Part shown: one piece after another, positions 44,885 to 56,000 of the stretch
How positions within the stretch are numbered: position 1 is the first letter of the stretch
Layout: each line of letters opens with the position of its first letter
Assembly: GCA_015501595.1 (NCBI GenBank)
Contig: JADNRX010000017.1
Span: 62,001 to 126,000, forward strand
Reading direction: 5' to 3'
Length of the DNA stretch: 64,000 bases
Origin: Hymenopellis radicata
Lineage: Eukaryota; Basidiomycota; Agaricomycetes; Agaricales; Physalacriaceae
The notes under the pieces: model-generated
What the model saw: the letters and a program-made list of their open reading frames with translations, nothing else
Databases searched by the model: none
Told to the model about the DNA's origin: nothing
Position numbers and translations under genes: made by a program

Positions 44885-45216
44885 TAGGGTGGTGCAGTAA
44901 ACCCCCGGGGGGTGTTAGTAACAGTATTGATACTGACCCCCGGGAGGTCCTAGTTTTAAAACCGTTACTAACGGTTTCGATACCGGCACGTGCTTCGGAC
45001 CACGTGATGTGGCGCAGTGGCGCGCCGCCCTGATCCCGCCCTTGTTCCGCCAATCCCTGCTTGTCCTCACTGCCGGCGCGTCGTCACGTGAAGAGTCACA
45101 TGCCGGTATCGAAACCTACCTCCCGACCCCCGACAGTTTCAATACCGTATTGATACCGTTAGTAACTGCAGCAAACCCGAGGTGTATCGAAACCTAGGGT
45201 TTACTGCACCACCCTA
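44885..45216. mobile_element. hAT-like MITE copy 2
   Basis: A 332-bp element with perfect 20-bp ends TAGGGTGGTGCAGTAAACCC and an 8-bp target duplication GTGGACAC (44,877-44,884 and 45,217-45,224). Its target overlaps the target duplication of copy 1, so it landed on the edge of copy 1. Confidence 0.93.
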
Positions 45217-45228
45217 GTGGACACTGGA

Positions 45229-45376
45229 CAGTGGCACAGTAAACCGTGTTAGTAACGGTATGGTATTCGAAACCTACCTCCCGACCCCGGGGCCCGGGGC
45301 CCGGAGGGTTTCGATACCTGTTAATAACCGCAGTAAACCCGAGGGTATCAAAACCTAGGGTTTACTGCGCCACCCC
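45229..45376. mobile_element. hAT-like MITE copy 3, internally deleted
   Basis: Starts AGTGGCACAGTAAACC and ends AGGGTTTACTGCGCCACCCC, with the same subterminal CGAGG(TG)TATC(A/G)AAACCTAGG as the other copies but only about 148 bp long. No target duplication is visible, and the interior contains a GC-rich palindromic patch (45,285-45,304). Confidence 0.75.
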
Positions 45377-45775
45377 AGGCATTTGCATGTTAACAACCAT
45401 ACCAATCAATGAACATCTGCATTGTGGCGTATTTTATTGATATCTGTTTCCTCTGATTTGACCACTCCTGTTCAAACAGCCTGATTCGTGTTGTATTGCA
45501 GCGCTAACTGGTACTTGTTTTGACTTTGGTAAACATGGTGGTGCCGCACAACCTAATGCTTGAGCTTAGCCTAGAATGAGAAACGCGCCACTGTTGGACG
45601 ATGGCACATAGGTGCCGTAACCCTAACCCGAGGGATAGTTTGCTTGCGCATGTTTATGGTCCGAACCTTATTTCTGGTTTGCACGGCGACCACGACACGC
45701 GCTCAAAAAAAATCCAAGGTAGGCCGGCGCCTGCCCCCTCCTCCGCGTGCACTCGACTCGATCTAAGGAATCAGG

Positions 45776-46410
45776 ATGGACCCAGCGAAATTAGCCAAGC
45801 TCCAAGCGGCGGCGGCGGCGAACCGGATTGGAGGCAAGGGCACCGTGCGGAGAAAGGTTGTGCGCAAGACAAAGCCCGCCGCCGCTCAGGATGACAAGAA
45901 GCTCCAGGGTGCACTTAAAAAGGTGTGGACCGATTGTGCGGCATTCCGGATTTGGCTAATATTCTGGCAGCTGAACGTGCAACCCATCGCCGGCGTCGAA
46001 GAGGTCAACATGTTCCAGGAGGACGGCAACGTACTACACTTTGTCGCTCCAAAGGGTGTGTTCTGGTGATCATACCTTGTTCACCGATTGAAAACTCCCG
46101 TAGTGCACGCCTCACTTCCCGCCAATACACTCGCGATCTATGGTACCGCACAGCCTAAAGAGCTCACAGAACTTGTCCCCGGTATCCTCAACCAGCTCGG
46201 CCCTGACTCCCTCGCGTCTCTACGCAAACTCGCAGAGAGTTACCAAGCCATCCAACCGGGGGGTGCCAACGGTATGTTTCCCTTCTTTCTCCATTCCGTT
46301 TCTGATCTTCTTCCACAGCACCGGGCGCACCAGCCTCAGCAGACGACGACGACGACGATGTACCCGATCTTGTCGACAACTTTGATGTCGAGGGCGCAAA
46401 GCTGGATTAG
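45776..46410 (+). CDS. EGD1: Nascent polypeptide-associated complex beta subunit
   Basis: Four exons (45776-45922, 45971-46055, 46104-46271, 46319-46410) join to 163 residues. N-terminal [10 protein letters not shown] and the ribosome-binding [13 protein letters not shown] basic motif ([13 protein letters not shown]) are followed by the NAC domain: [60 protein letters not shown] and [16 protein letters not shown]. The C-terminus is acidic ([15 protein letters not shown]). Beta-NAC binds near the ribosome exit tunnel with alpha-NAC and guards nascent chains. Normal length for the family. Confidence 0.95.
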
Positions 46411-46917
46411 TGTAGTTTGTAGTGTTCGTCAATTTCATTCCCTCTCGACTTTCGCTCATCCTCACGCAGTGTAAAAGCAGAAATGCATTAGTTTTTTGGT
46501 ATTGCTCGGTGGTAAGACGTGAATAGCGGGATCTCCTCAAATTGCTACTATAAACACTGGCTTGTGCCTAGTTACTGTGTATATCCTACGTGCTTCCGAA
46601 GGTACCGATGCTCTTACTGATGTGTCTAGCGATGCTCAGTTTAAGTTGATTATACTTAGATTTAGGCCGATGCGACATGATCTTGTGGCGCAAATAAGTT
46701 GGTACGCATAACAAGCCTGTGGTCAGGGGTAGAGGCTATGGCCTCAGTGTGGCGCAATTTCTCAAATGTTCGCCGCATTATCCATCCGCTTTCAAGTGAT
46801 CAAATAACTAATACAACATTATTTCGAGTTGAAGCTGAAAAGATAGGAACTGAGCTGACCTCGAATATCTCCTGACGAAGCGAATCGAATCCAGTTCCCA
46901 GAGCGCGATTGCGCTTC
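46411..46917. other. 3' flanks of EGD1 and the coiled-coil gene; no gene seen
   Basis: AT-rich sequence with no coding pattern; convergent 3' ends. A T-rich stretch (TTAGTTTTTTGG, about 46,489) lies after the EGD1 stop. Confidence 0.5.
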
Positions 46918-48779
46918 CTAGTCCTCGCTCGTACTGGCAGTATTAAGAATGTACTTATTCATGGCCACTTCGAAGTCATTCAACAACATTCTGGTCTGTA
47001 ATCATATCGAAAGCAAATCAACGAAATCCCTCAGCCCTATTCAACACCTTTACCCATCTTGACAGCTCGTCCAAATGACCCTGAACGTTACGCTTCAACT
47101 CGGAGGCAGTCACCTTCCTCTTCTGTATACTGTTCTGCAGCTGACCGTAAAGTAAGTCAATCTGACGCAAATCGTTGAATAGACGATGTCTCCGTTCCTT
47201 CTTCAAAATGATTTCGTCTGTAGAGAGAGAGCATTTTCAAGATGATGATGTCTGAAAACAGGAATTCTTTTAGCATACTTTTGTATTTGTTGCGCCAGAG
47301 CATGACTGCCGGAGAGACGATTTCGTCTTCATCGGTGACGATGGCTTGACTTCGGCCATCTGTAGAAATGTCATCCTTAGTGAATGTGTAAAGGCTCGGA
47401 GGAAAGGAACACGTACTATCAATGCATTGCGTGTGCTTCTGCAGATACTTTTTGAGCTCTGGAAAATGTAAATATAGCAACCAATTGTGGGCAGGAAGAC
47501 GCTGCGCGCACCTTTGAGAGTGTTCTCCGTATCTGTGTACACTGTGAGTTGAGCACATTGAATGAGAAGCAGCGCAGACGGACAGTGCAGTTTCTCATTG
47601 CGAGCTTCGGCGTCTTTCTCCACCATTGTCTGCTTCAGGGATTTGATCTCGTCTCTAAGGTCCTGATTCGTCCGCTTGAGCACTTCGATTTCGTCTACCA
47701 ACGCTGAGTTGTTGTTCTCCAAGGTTGCTATTCGGACTTCGTTGGCTTCCTGCTTGTCTTTCCAATCTGGCGAATCAAGGTCAGTGATAGCATCGGAACG
47801 ACTTGGACGACTGACCGGCATAAAAGCGTCGTTTCTGCTCTCCGAATTCTAAGAAAACAAACAGTTGTTCAGTCGCCTCTGATGCTGCCGCTGGAGGAGA
47901 TTTCGTACCAATGTTTATGTTTTCCTGTGTGATGAGTAGACTTTTGGTGTGGAGGTAGGCCTTCTCGTAGTCTTCCTTTGTCCAGCCGTCCCGGTCTGGG
48001 CGTAAGAAATGTCAGGATACAGAAATTTGCATGCATACTACCAAAACAGACGCACCGGATTCACCGATGTAGATATTTCGAAACGCCTGACTCGGCGGCG
48101 GAGTTACACGCTGTCGGGATGGCGCCCGAGTCGTAGAACGGATGGGGGTTGTAGGAGCGCGTGTAGGCGAAAAGGCCTACCAGATTTAGATCAGTACTCT
48201 CATAGAAAGCCGCTTATGTTCTTAAAACGCACCTCATTGTCGATGTCCATACTATCAGTGGTCGGTTCGGGTTTGGCTGGTGGCTGGTGCGCTGGTCTCG
48301 GAGAGGTGACTTGTCTGGATCTCGGTGTGGCGCGCGGACGCTTCCGTTGTGGTTCCATATGTTTGATAGCTCGACGTACGATATCTTCAGAGTACTCCGC
48401 ATGGTCCCAAAGTATAGTATGGACCACAGCATCCGTTTGTCTACTGCACGAGAGAGACTTGTTGGCTTTTTTACAAGGAAGGCAGGCGACGCGGGTTGCT
48501 TGACTTTTGCAGACTTTGGGATCACGACAAGCAGTACATGGCTATAAGGTAGACATTGAGATAAAGACGAAGAAGTGGGAACGAGGGCGGAGAACGTACT
48601 GTCGTAGCGCCGTATCTGTCAATCCACTTTTTCTGGTGGTAGCTTTGACTCGAGATTTCGTATAGTTTGGTCTTTGTCTCGCGAACGAGTTGCATTATCT
48701 TCGCGTCTTTCATCTTAGCAACGGTCTTGCAGGGAGAGCGGGGGGTTTTGTGAGAACGGCCAGTGGGAGCTACTGGCAT
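46918..48779 (-). CDS. Cys-cluster and coiled-coil protein, unknown function
   Basis: The likely start at 48,779 gives MPVAPTGRSHKTPRSPCKTV. Exon 2 carries a cysteine cluster: CTACRDPKVCKSQATRVACL, then PCKKANKSLSC, suggesting zinc binding. Then follow a basic stretch (PQRKRPRATPRSRQ), a Pro/Thr-rich linker, GWTKEDYEKAYLHTKSLLIT, a coiled coil (ATLENNNSALVDEIEVLKRT, LRDEIKSLKQTMVEKDAEA), and late exons FNDLRQIDLLYGQLQNSIQK and TRMLLNDFEVAMNKYILNTA, ending at 46,918. About eight exons with 45-60-nt introns. The layout suggests a nuclear DNA-binding or scaffold protein, but I do not recognise the family. Confidence 0.65.
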
Positions 48780-48879
48780 TGCGGACGTCGCGCGGAGTGA
48801 ACATGGGGATCTGAGGAGCAGTTTTAAGATCAACGTATAAGCGGGAATAAGATTTATAAACCAGCGCAGATCGTTCATA

Positions 48880-49220
48880 TCAAGTACGCGTCACCAGCTA
48901 ACGTCTTCTAAATGAATGGCCAGGGAAAGCGATAGAGGCAAGCGTGGCGGATCCTTTGCAAGAGGGCAAACTTTTCAGAGGTACAGGCGAAGTCGGGCGA
49001 GCCAGGGCGAAGTGAGTACAGTACACGATGGCTTGTTAGAAAGCTGTCTCCGCAGTTAGTCATGCGAGGCTCGCGAAGTTTAACAAGGCGCATCATTCAT
49101 AGCGGGCCTATTGGTATGATACTTGAGCTTCTGATGAGCTGGAAAGTAGCAGAGTTTACCATTTTGGTCAGAACATGGGCAACGCGCCACATAAAGTTTA
49201 CCGACTGTCTGGAAAACGAA
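48880..49220. other. Upstream flank of the Cys-cluster gene; no gene seen
   Basis: No supported coding region. It contains the presumed promoter of the gene starting at 48,779 and is bounded on the right by the TA-MITE at 49,225. Confidence 0.4.
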
Positions 49221-49224
49221 GATA

Positions 49225-49606
49225 CTGTACTCACATGTATGACTTACACCGGCCTTGGAGCGTTACGCTCTGGTATAAGCCTCGGCACCTTATACAGACC
49301 CCAAAGCCAGCGTTACTCCCACTGTAACCTTATACAGGTATATAGCAGGTATTCGACCAAAGCACGGTACCCATTGCCGACGCGCAGACGAGACTCGAGA
49401 ATACCGCCACAAGAGCGCCGTCATTGATGATGACGTCCCCGGAGAAGAAAAATTCCATTTTGAGGCCTATTCTCCATGATTTTTTTGCGCGTAACGCACC
49501 CCGACCTCTACAACGACCGCTGTGTTACGGGTTACGACCTTCTCAACCTTACACACAACGGACCCTCCGTTACGCGTTACGGTATAAGTCATACATGTGA
49601 GTACAG
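49225..49606. mobile_element. 382-bp MITE with TA duplication
   Basis: Inverted ends CTGTACTCACATGTATGACT and so on, matching over 25 of 26 bp (49,225-49,250 and 49,581-49,606), flanked by TA (49,223-49,224; 49,607-49,608). It contains several GTTACG/CGTAAC motifs. The terminal hexamer CTGTAC is shared with the MITE at 36,521, suggesting a related transposase. Confidence 0.88.
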
Positions 49607-49808
49607 TATGTCTGTCCAGAATTCCCGGTTGCTCTGTGATTACCTCTGGTTGCTTAGACATTCGGGGTCCGACACTGGGGATACATGCCAATGGGAAACT
49701 TGGATGCTGGCTTAAAGAGGAGTTGTGCATCCAAAAGCGGACGGAGTTTCAACCAAAGATCTTGTAAGTGGGAGGTGAGTCAAATTAAACCACGTGCTTG
49801 ATACGCGT

Positions 49809-49845
49809 GCGGCGACGACGACGGCGGGATCGTCGTCGTCGCCGC
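49809..49845. repeat. GCGGCGACGACGACG hairpin
   Basis: Perfect 15-bp arms (49,809-49,823 and 49,831-49,845) around GCGGGAT, built from CGA/CGT triplets. It is upstream of or antisense to nothing recognised; possibly a trinucleotide expansion that inverted. Confidence 0.85.
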
Positions 49846-50013
49846 CAACGATGTACTCCGATTCGAAGGAAACGCAACTTCATTGTCAAGGCGCTGCAGC
49901 TGTCGTCGCCGAGTTTGCCAGGGTCGCCGATCGTAGTAGCACCGGCCTCTGCCGTACTGTTCTTAACTCTCGAGTCTTGACTTGACTGCTTCCTGCCATC
50001 AGAATCAAGATCC

Positions 50014-50019
50014 AAAAAA
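50014..50019 (-). terminator. Pol III terminator of tRNA-Ser
   Basis: AAAAAA on the plus strand, i.e. TTTTTT downstream of the reverse-strand tRNA, 16 bp past its discriminator. Confidence 0.75.
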
Positions 50020-50035
50020 TACGGTTGCAGATGAA

Positions 50036-50144
50036 CGACGCCGGCAAGATTTGAACTTGCGCTCGGAAACCGAAACAGATTACACCGTAAACCATTGTCC
50101 GTTTGCATTCGAATCTGTCGCCTTAACCACTCGGCCACAGCGCC
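50036..50144 (-). tRNA. tRNA-Ser(CGA) with a 27-nt intron
   Basis: Reverse strand: acceptor GGCGCTG/CGGCGTC with discriminator G, D arm GGCCGAGTGGTTAAGGC, anticodon stem ACAGA/TCTGT, loop TT-CGA-A plus a canonical intron (50,081-50,107), a class II variable arm (TTCGGTTTCCGAGC) and T arm GCAAG-TTCAAAT-CTTGC. Anticodon CGA (50,109-50,111) reads UCG. The long variable arm and the G73 are diagnostic for Ser. Confidence 0.94.
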
Positions 50145-50446
50145 TTAGTAGTGTGGCGTCATTTGCACTTGCGATCGCATCTAGCGATTACTTCGAGCAA
50201 GAGAAATCTCAGTGCAGCAACTTCTTCTTCCATGTTCTTCCAGCGCGGGTCGCTATTGTAGTCCAAGATCCCGAGTCCCACTTGAATGACATTCATTCAT
50301 CTCATGACTTGGCTTAGAAATTGACTAATTGTGCGAGTGAAGGGCTGATGATATCGATACACTATTGTTCATATACACTATGAGTACATTTGTAAACTTG
50401 ATACAGTAAGTACATCGTTTATCACATCAACCAACCGCCAGTATCG

Positions 50447-51390
50447 TCAGTAGCTCAACAGCTTGCCAAGCCCCAAACTTCCGTACAACTTGTCGAGGCC
50501 CTAATTGAAGGTGAATGAGTACTAGCCGACATTGCGTGAAAAACGACTGACCATAGCCGTGACAATGCCCTTCAAGAGCCCACCCAGGCCCAGGCCGTTA
50601 AGGAGCCGTCCAACGAGATTGAGAACCCCAGCGAGGAGCAGTCCGACGCCGCCCACGATCTGCGTTAGCGGTGCTAGTACAAATTCGCGTGAGCGATAAT
50701 TCGAATATCCCGCGACAACGAAGACTTCGTACCTGCAAGCGCATCCAACAACGGCCCAAGGTCCTTCTTCGCTTTTGGAAACGCATCGAGCTTATTCTTC
50801 GCCCACTCAATCGTGCCGCCTACTTCCTCGACCAGCTGGAAACAGTACTCAGCTACCACGCCAGACACGAGCACTGAGGGAGAAGACATACAACTTTGAG
50901 CGCCTCCGCGAGCCGCTGCTCCTGCGGGCTCGCAGTATGATCGCGCACATGCCTCGTCGCCTTGTTCGAGAGCCGCTTGTCCGGGTCCGCGCCGCGAATC
51001 GCGCCGTGCGTCTCGTGGAGTATCTTCTCGGCCTGCTCGAGCAGCGGCTTCACCTGCTGCACCAGCTCGTTCTCATCGCGCTCCTCGTCCGGGCGCGCGA
51101 ACATCGCGTCGATGTGCTGCGGGGTTAGAAGAAAGGTTGAACTTGAAGGGGAAGGAGCGTACCTGTCTAATCATCTTCGTGAGCGGCACGACGCGCGAGT
51201 TGGCGTCCTCGATGAGCGCGGAGAGCCGCTCTGCCAGCTCGTTGTCCGTTTTGATTTGAGCCGCGGTGCGCTCATCCTTTGCCGTGTCGGGTTTGTGCTG
51301 CTGTTCCCCGACGTCGACGTTGCTGGCAGAGTCGCTCGGGTCTAGATCTCGTCCAGCGTGCGTCGACGGGGGAGGTGCAACTTCGGACAT
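50447..51390 (-). CDS. DUF6987-type protein
   Basis: ATG at 51,390 (MSEVAPPPSTHAGRDLDPSD). Exons then give TDNELAERLSALIEDANSRV and VPLTKMIRQ, then DEERDENELVQQVKPLLEQA, EKILHETHGAIRGADPDKRL, VLVSGVVAEYCFQLVEEVGG, TIEWAKNKLDAFPKAKKDLG, a hydrophobic glycine-rich QIVGGVGLLLAGVLNLVGRL and finally GLDKLYGSLGLGKLLSY before the stop at 50,447. The order matches fungal DUF6987 proteins. The hydrophobic C-terminus may associate with a membrane. Function unknown. Confidence 0.78.
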
Positions 51391-52281
51391 GTTATCAGGG
51401 GCGGAGTGGTATGTAGTAGATTCTGCCGTTGTAGTAGGCCGAAAATCCAAGGTTGCTTGAGGGAGAGAGTTGGCGGGTTGCTTATGCTGAAGTAGGGAGC
51501 GCAGCCAGTCGGTATTTAAGTACCACCCTCGACCGGATGACATTGGAGCATATGACGAGGTGCCACTTTGTATGAGGAGGTGGCGGCTTATAGTATATGG
51601 GGTCAAGACGTGGAGGTGATGTCGTCAGAACCAAAGGTAAGCTCTAAGAGGTGTGTACTGAGACGTAGACGCAGAGAGAGATGGAGACGATTCCGAGTCA
51701 ATTTGTTGGAGGAGCCTGGAGGAGCATGCTAGATAGTTCACAGACTGAATATGAGCAAAGAAGTTCAATATCATCCTAGAAACCGAAATCTAAGACCTAT
51801 TGTTGTTGTCATTGTGACTGATGCATATGCTCCGTTCCAGCTTGAATCGGTTTTAACGCGCGAATCACTGTAACGCATGACGGACAGATGACGAAAAGAC
51901 TGCGTCTGTGGTGGTGTAGCGAGGTCATTGCGCAGTGACGAAGTGCAAATGAGGAAGAAACAGATACACCGAAGATACGGACCGATTCAAATGTTGACCT
52001 TTTTCTCTGACCATGAAGTTATCTAAATCCGACGCTGGTTTATAGCAAACCCTATCAAGAAATTACACTGATCGCTACACATCAAAAATCCACTGTACAG
52101 AAAACAAATTACACGCCTCGATTCAACGCTTGACCTTCTTATTAGCAAGCCCTTGATGATCAAGTGGAAGTGTCCCAAGAGGCTCTCTTGCTCCCCCCAT
52201 AGTCGAAAGTCCCATCCCGGGCCCAGGTTTGCGTCTTTTTTAAAACGCATCAACACAAACTCCTTCCAAGAGGAAACAAAC
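51391..52281. other. DUF6987 promoter and RAD52 3' flank; no gene seen
   Basis: No coding pattern with recognised motifs. The region separates two genes on the same strand and would hold the promoter of the DUF6987 gene and the 3' untranslated region of RAD52. Confidence 0.5.
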
Positions 52282-53859
52282 TTACGGTGCACCATCCACG
52301 CCGCGCTTCACACCCATCGGAAAGTTGAAGTTACCCGTGGGCGTGTCCGGCCGGCGAGCGCGCTGTGACGCAGTCGTCGACGCTTGCTGCTGCTGCCGCT
52401 GTTCTTGCAATATCGCCTGCTCCATTATCGCAACCCGGTTCTGATTCGTCACCGTCTTGGAACCAGAGGGAGGTTTGAACGGCACGCCGACGATGCTGTT
52501 TTCGACGTTTTCAACTGGCTGCTGGTTCTGATTCGTCCGTGATTGGGAATCAGACGACGACTTCAACGATGCGCCAACAATAGTGTTATCTGCACTCGCT
52601 GCCTGCTGCTGTATCATCCTTTCAAGATTCGCGCGACGTTCTGCACTTCTTTGCGCCTTTTCCTCGGGAGTGAGCACTGGAGCCTCGCGTCGTTGAGGAG
52701 CAGGTTCCTCGCGCTTGACTGAAGCGCATCGTTCCCCAAGCACGCTTCGGTCCACGTCCGGAGGAGGTTCGAATGACGGAGGCGTAATTGCCTCGTCCAT
52801 CGTAACATCGTCACCCTCGGGTATGATTGGCTGCCCAAGATCAGCCTCCAATTCCGCGTCATATAAGCCGTCGTCAGACATTTCGGCGAAGTAATCGGGT
52901 TCATTGCCGGCGATGGAAGGGGCAGCAGAGGTGGAGGCTTGTGGTATTGGTTGTGGAGGCTGCTGTTGAATTGGTTTGGGAGGTTGCTGTTGGATTGGTT
53001 GTGGAGGACGTGGAGGGGCAGGTCGCTGAGGCTGCTGAGGAGGAGCTGGGCGTTGCTGTTGATTGGAGGAACGCTGTTGTTGGGCCTGAGGCTTTTGCTG
53101 CTGCTGAGGGGGAGGCGGTCGTGGAATTGGCGGCTTCTGATCAACATCTGACGGTTCCTGAAACTCTGGGCGTCGATGAAGTTTGGTTGTGTCAAGTGTG
53201 GGCTAAAAAGTGTTTAGACAGGTGGTATTGGACATGGATGCAGTATCTCACCGATGGAACTTTCACTTTGTGTATATCCCTCGTGTAGATTTTGTCGTAT
53301 AGACAGTTTCCCATTATGTTTCCGAATGCCCTCAAGGCCCGCTTCAGTCCGTCGGTTACCGCCTCTTTTTTGCACTGTTTGCGATTTCAGTAGGCGTCAA
53401 GTAAAAAGAGAAGGAGCGTACCTTGTCAAGCGTAGCCGACTTGCCTTTCATGTTCTCCGCTGTACCATTTCCAACGTCCTCGTGAAATACGCCCGTCCCG
53501 ACCAGTGTTACTCTCACCACCGCTGTAACATGCATGGCGATACGGCCATTGTCGTCGACATCGATAAAGTCGGTAGTAAGGGAGACGATGCTGGAGCTCC
53601 AACCGTCATATCCAAAGACCTCATTGGCCAAGTTGATCATCTTCCACCCCTCGACGTATGTGAGTTTTCCTCCGCCGCCAGACCGCGTAGAGATATATTC
53701 AGGACCGAGCTTTTTCTCGAGCACTTTCTGGAGCTCAACAGGCGAATATGGCGGATGAGACGATGTCGAAGGCACTGGATTGGAGGTTCCATGCATAGTT
53801 GGACTGAAGGCGACTGGGCCAGCAGTCGTCAAGTTAGGATGTTGGTTTGGGGTAGTCAT
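52282..53859 (-). CDS. rad52: Rad52 recombination mediator
   Basis: Exons 53859-53422, 53374-53252 and 53202-52282 join to 493 residues. The conserved N-terminal ring domain reads [99 protein letters not shown] and [20 protein letters not shown]. The C-terminal half is low complexity: a Pro/Gln-rich stretch, then an acidic region and [11 protein letters not shown] at the end. Rad52 anneals single strands and loads Rad51 on RPA-coated DNA. An in-frame ATG at 53,913 could extend the N-terminus by 18 codons; I prefer 53,859. Confidence 0.94.
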
Positions 53860-54141
53860 GTTTGCCTGAGCTTCGTATTGTTGAATAACGTATCCACTAA
53901 ACTTCCCCGCCATCCAGCGTGCCCAAAAATTGAGGCTAATAACCAAGAAAAAGAGACGACGATGAGTAGATGAGAGTGGGAAACAAGTGGCGATTGTGAC
54001 AAGTCACACGGCTAATGAGCGTGTTTGTGTCACCTGATCGCCCTTACTGACTCAAAACTTAAAAGGTGAGTTCGTAGCTTCAAGACGGTTCATGTTATGG
54101 AGGATATACATATTGTGAATGCATCTAATGCTATGCTATGC

Positions 54142-54980
54142 GAATGAACAAATTTCGTACACAAGAGGCAACGTCATTGGCATAGTGAGCGAGTCTTTAC
54201 CCCGCCGAAGAGGAAGAAGCAGCCCACGCTAACACCAGAGCCCATGGTTTTATGCACGAGAACACTCGAGCTGAAATGGTGACAACAGTCTATCGGAGAC
54301 GCGTCAAGAGATGGTGAAACACTGAGTGTAAATCAGTACGCACCAGGATTTGAGTAGAGGATGTCGTATGGGGGCGAATGACAGCGCTTTACATGCAAGA
54401 GGGACACACCAAGGCGAGCTAGACATTACCATGATGGTAGAAGCTACGAGCCATCGACCGCCCTGTACGATTTGCACGCAAGATCACTCCAGCCATTAGA
54501 GAGTACTATAGTCGACGAATGAAATTCGTTTCACATGCAAGCGGCACGACACGGTGAGCTAGGCTTTACCCATAGCGTAGGGAAGCGAGCTATCGAACCG
54601 TGTCGTCCAAACAATTCACATGCGAGTTCACTCGAGCCGAATTTGGATCTGTCGGTACTGTCATGCTCGTGAGTGGAGTTGGTGACTTGAAGAGAAAGCA
54701 GATACGCACCAGCACGACATGTGGTATTGTAGCATGAGCCGAACGACGAGCTTTTACATGCCAGCGGAGATCTTTCAGCGAGCTGTCGTTTCCCGTGTCC
54801 GGGAAGAAGCGTCGAGCCGATGTCTCGAGCAATGCATCAATTGGCGATGTAAGGATCATTCCAGGCATAGCGTTTACATGCCAGCGGGGAACATCACAGC
54901 GAGCTAGTCGTTTCCGCTACAGGGAAGGAGCCTCGAGCTGTAGTTCCGCCAATACGTTTGGCACGCAAGTAAATATTAGA
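54142..54980. repeat. Array of degenerate hairpin-containing repeats
   Basis: Five imperfect units at about 54,142-54,226, 54,374-54,452, 54,516-54,602, 54,739-54,820 and 54,857-54,943. Each runs roughly GAAYGA..TTTACATGCMAGMGG, then GCGAGCT, a TTTMCC...GGGAAG hairpin and a CGAGC end. A second motif, TTGCACGCAAGATCACTC-like, follows most units (54,470; 54,607; 54,955; also 54,247). No open frame explains it. Spacing varies from 118 to 232 bp. Confidence 0.7.
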
Positions 54981-56000
54981 GATAGTGTCCTAGAAAGACG
55001 TCAGGGCTGTCTTGAGATAAGAGACGTTCGTCCACATACCGGGTTGAATTACAGAGGACACAGGGGGCGAAGGTTTGAGTTGACACCATGGCTCGTCAAG
55101 AGCTAACTACAGGGCAGCAACGTCAGACAAGAAAGATCATAGAAAAACTGAATGACCATAAAACCGTGCTGGTCATAGGCATAGTGGCTACCCACCTCAC
55201 CGACAGGATGTGGGTGGGTGGGCATGAGGGAGATGAGACGTGGATCAGGGCCTTTATGAGCTTCCAAGGAGTCAGGGCTGCATGGCGTGCCAGGCCAGAA
55301 GCCAGGATGCCAAGTCACTGTGACCATCAACGGCGCTAACGTTCAGTTTAAAGCGATCCACTGTACTAAAGGATGCATCAGTCAAAGACATTTTCAAGGT
55401 CAGAAATACATACACGCTCGCGCTTGAACGAGCTACATCCTGTTAGTATTGCGTGTGGGAGAGTCATTTCTTGAGGAGAGAGTGACAAAGACCGTGACTG
55501 TTTCGTGGGGGCTCACTCCCTCGATATCTTTAAGCGCCCAAAGAGAACAAAAAAGCATCCCAAATTGGTACAAAGCGCAGAGAAGAAGCACAATTGTCGT
55601 TTGAGACCACGGGTCCGACTCTCGGAAATAGGATTGGGGGAATTCTGTCAATGTCGAACAGAAGGGATATGACTGATATGCGTGAACACCGGAACAAATA
55701 CAGCCGATTAATGGAGTGGCAGAAGAAGGACATCTCCCAGCTGTCCACTGTTATTAGTCTATTGTCAGAAGACTCCATTCTGAAAGAACATGGTGAAATG
55801 GAACAACTGAGGTCCACCTTCGCACTCAAAGGAGACTTTGGGCCCTTTTGACAGTACGTGTCAAGCTACTATCATGGAGGGAAGGAGGCAGACTGTGGCG
55901 TCTTGCTTACATAAACAGTTTCCTTCACGGTCACGCGCGCGTATGTTGGATATGAAATTAGAATTTCTTTGACTATCACCACCACCACCATCGCCGCCCA
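54981..56000. other. Intergenic, unassigned open frames
   Basis: A forward frame at 55,654-55,851 (MSNRRDMTDMREHRNKYSRL) looks helical and ends KGDFGPF, but lacks supporting context. Another at 55,088-55,339 has no motif. The last 150 bp hold the MAD3 promoter, including CACCACCACCATCGCCGCC just before the start. Confidence 0.4.

Noticed and set aside
52827..53288. Forward frame rich in Glu, Val and Ala
   Set aside because: Antisense to the Pro/Gln-rich part of RAD52.
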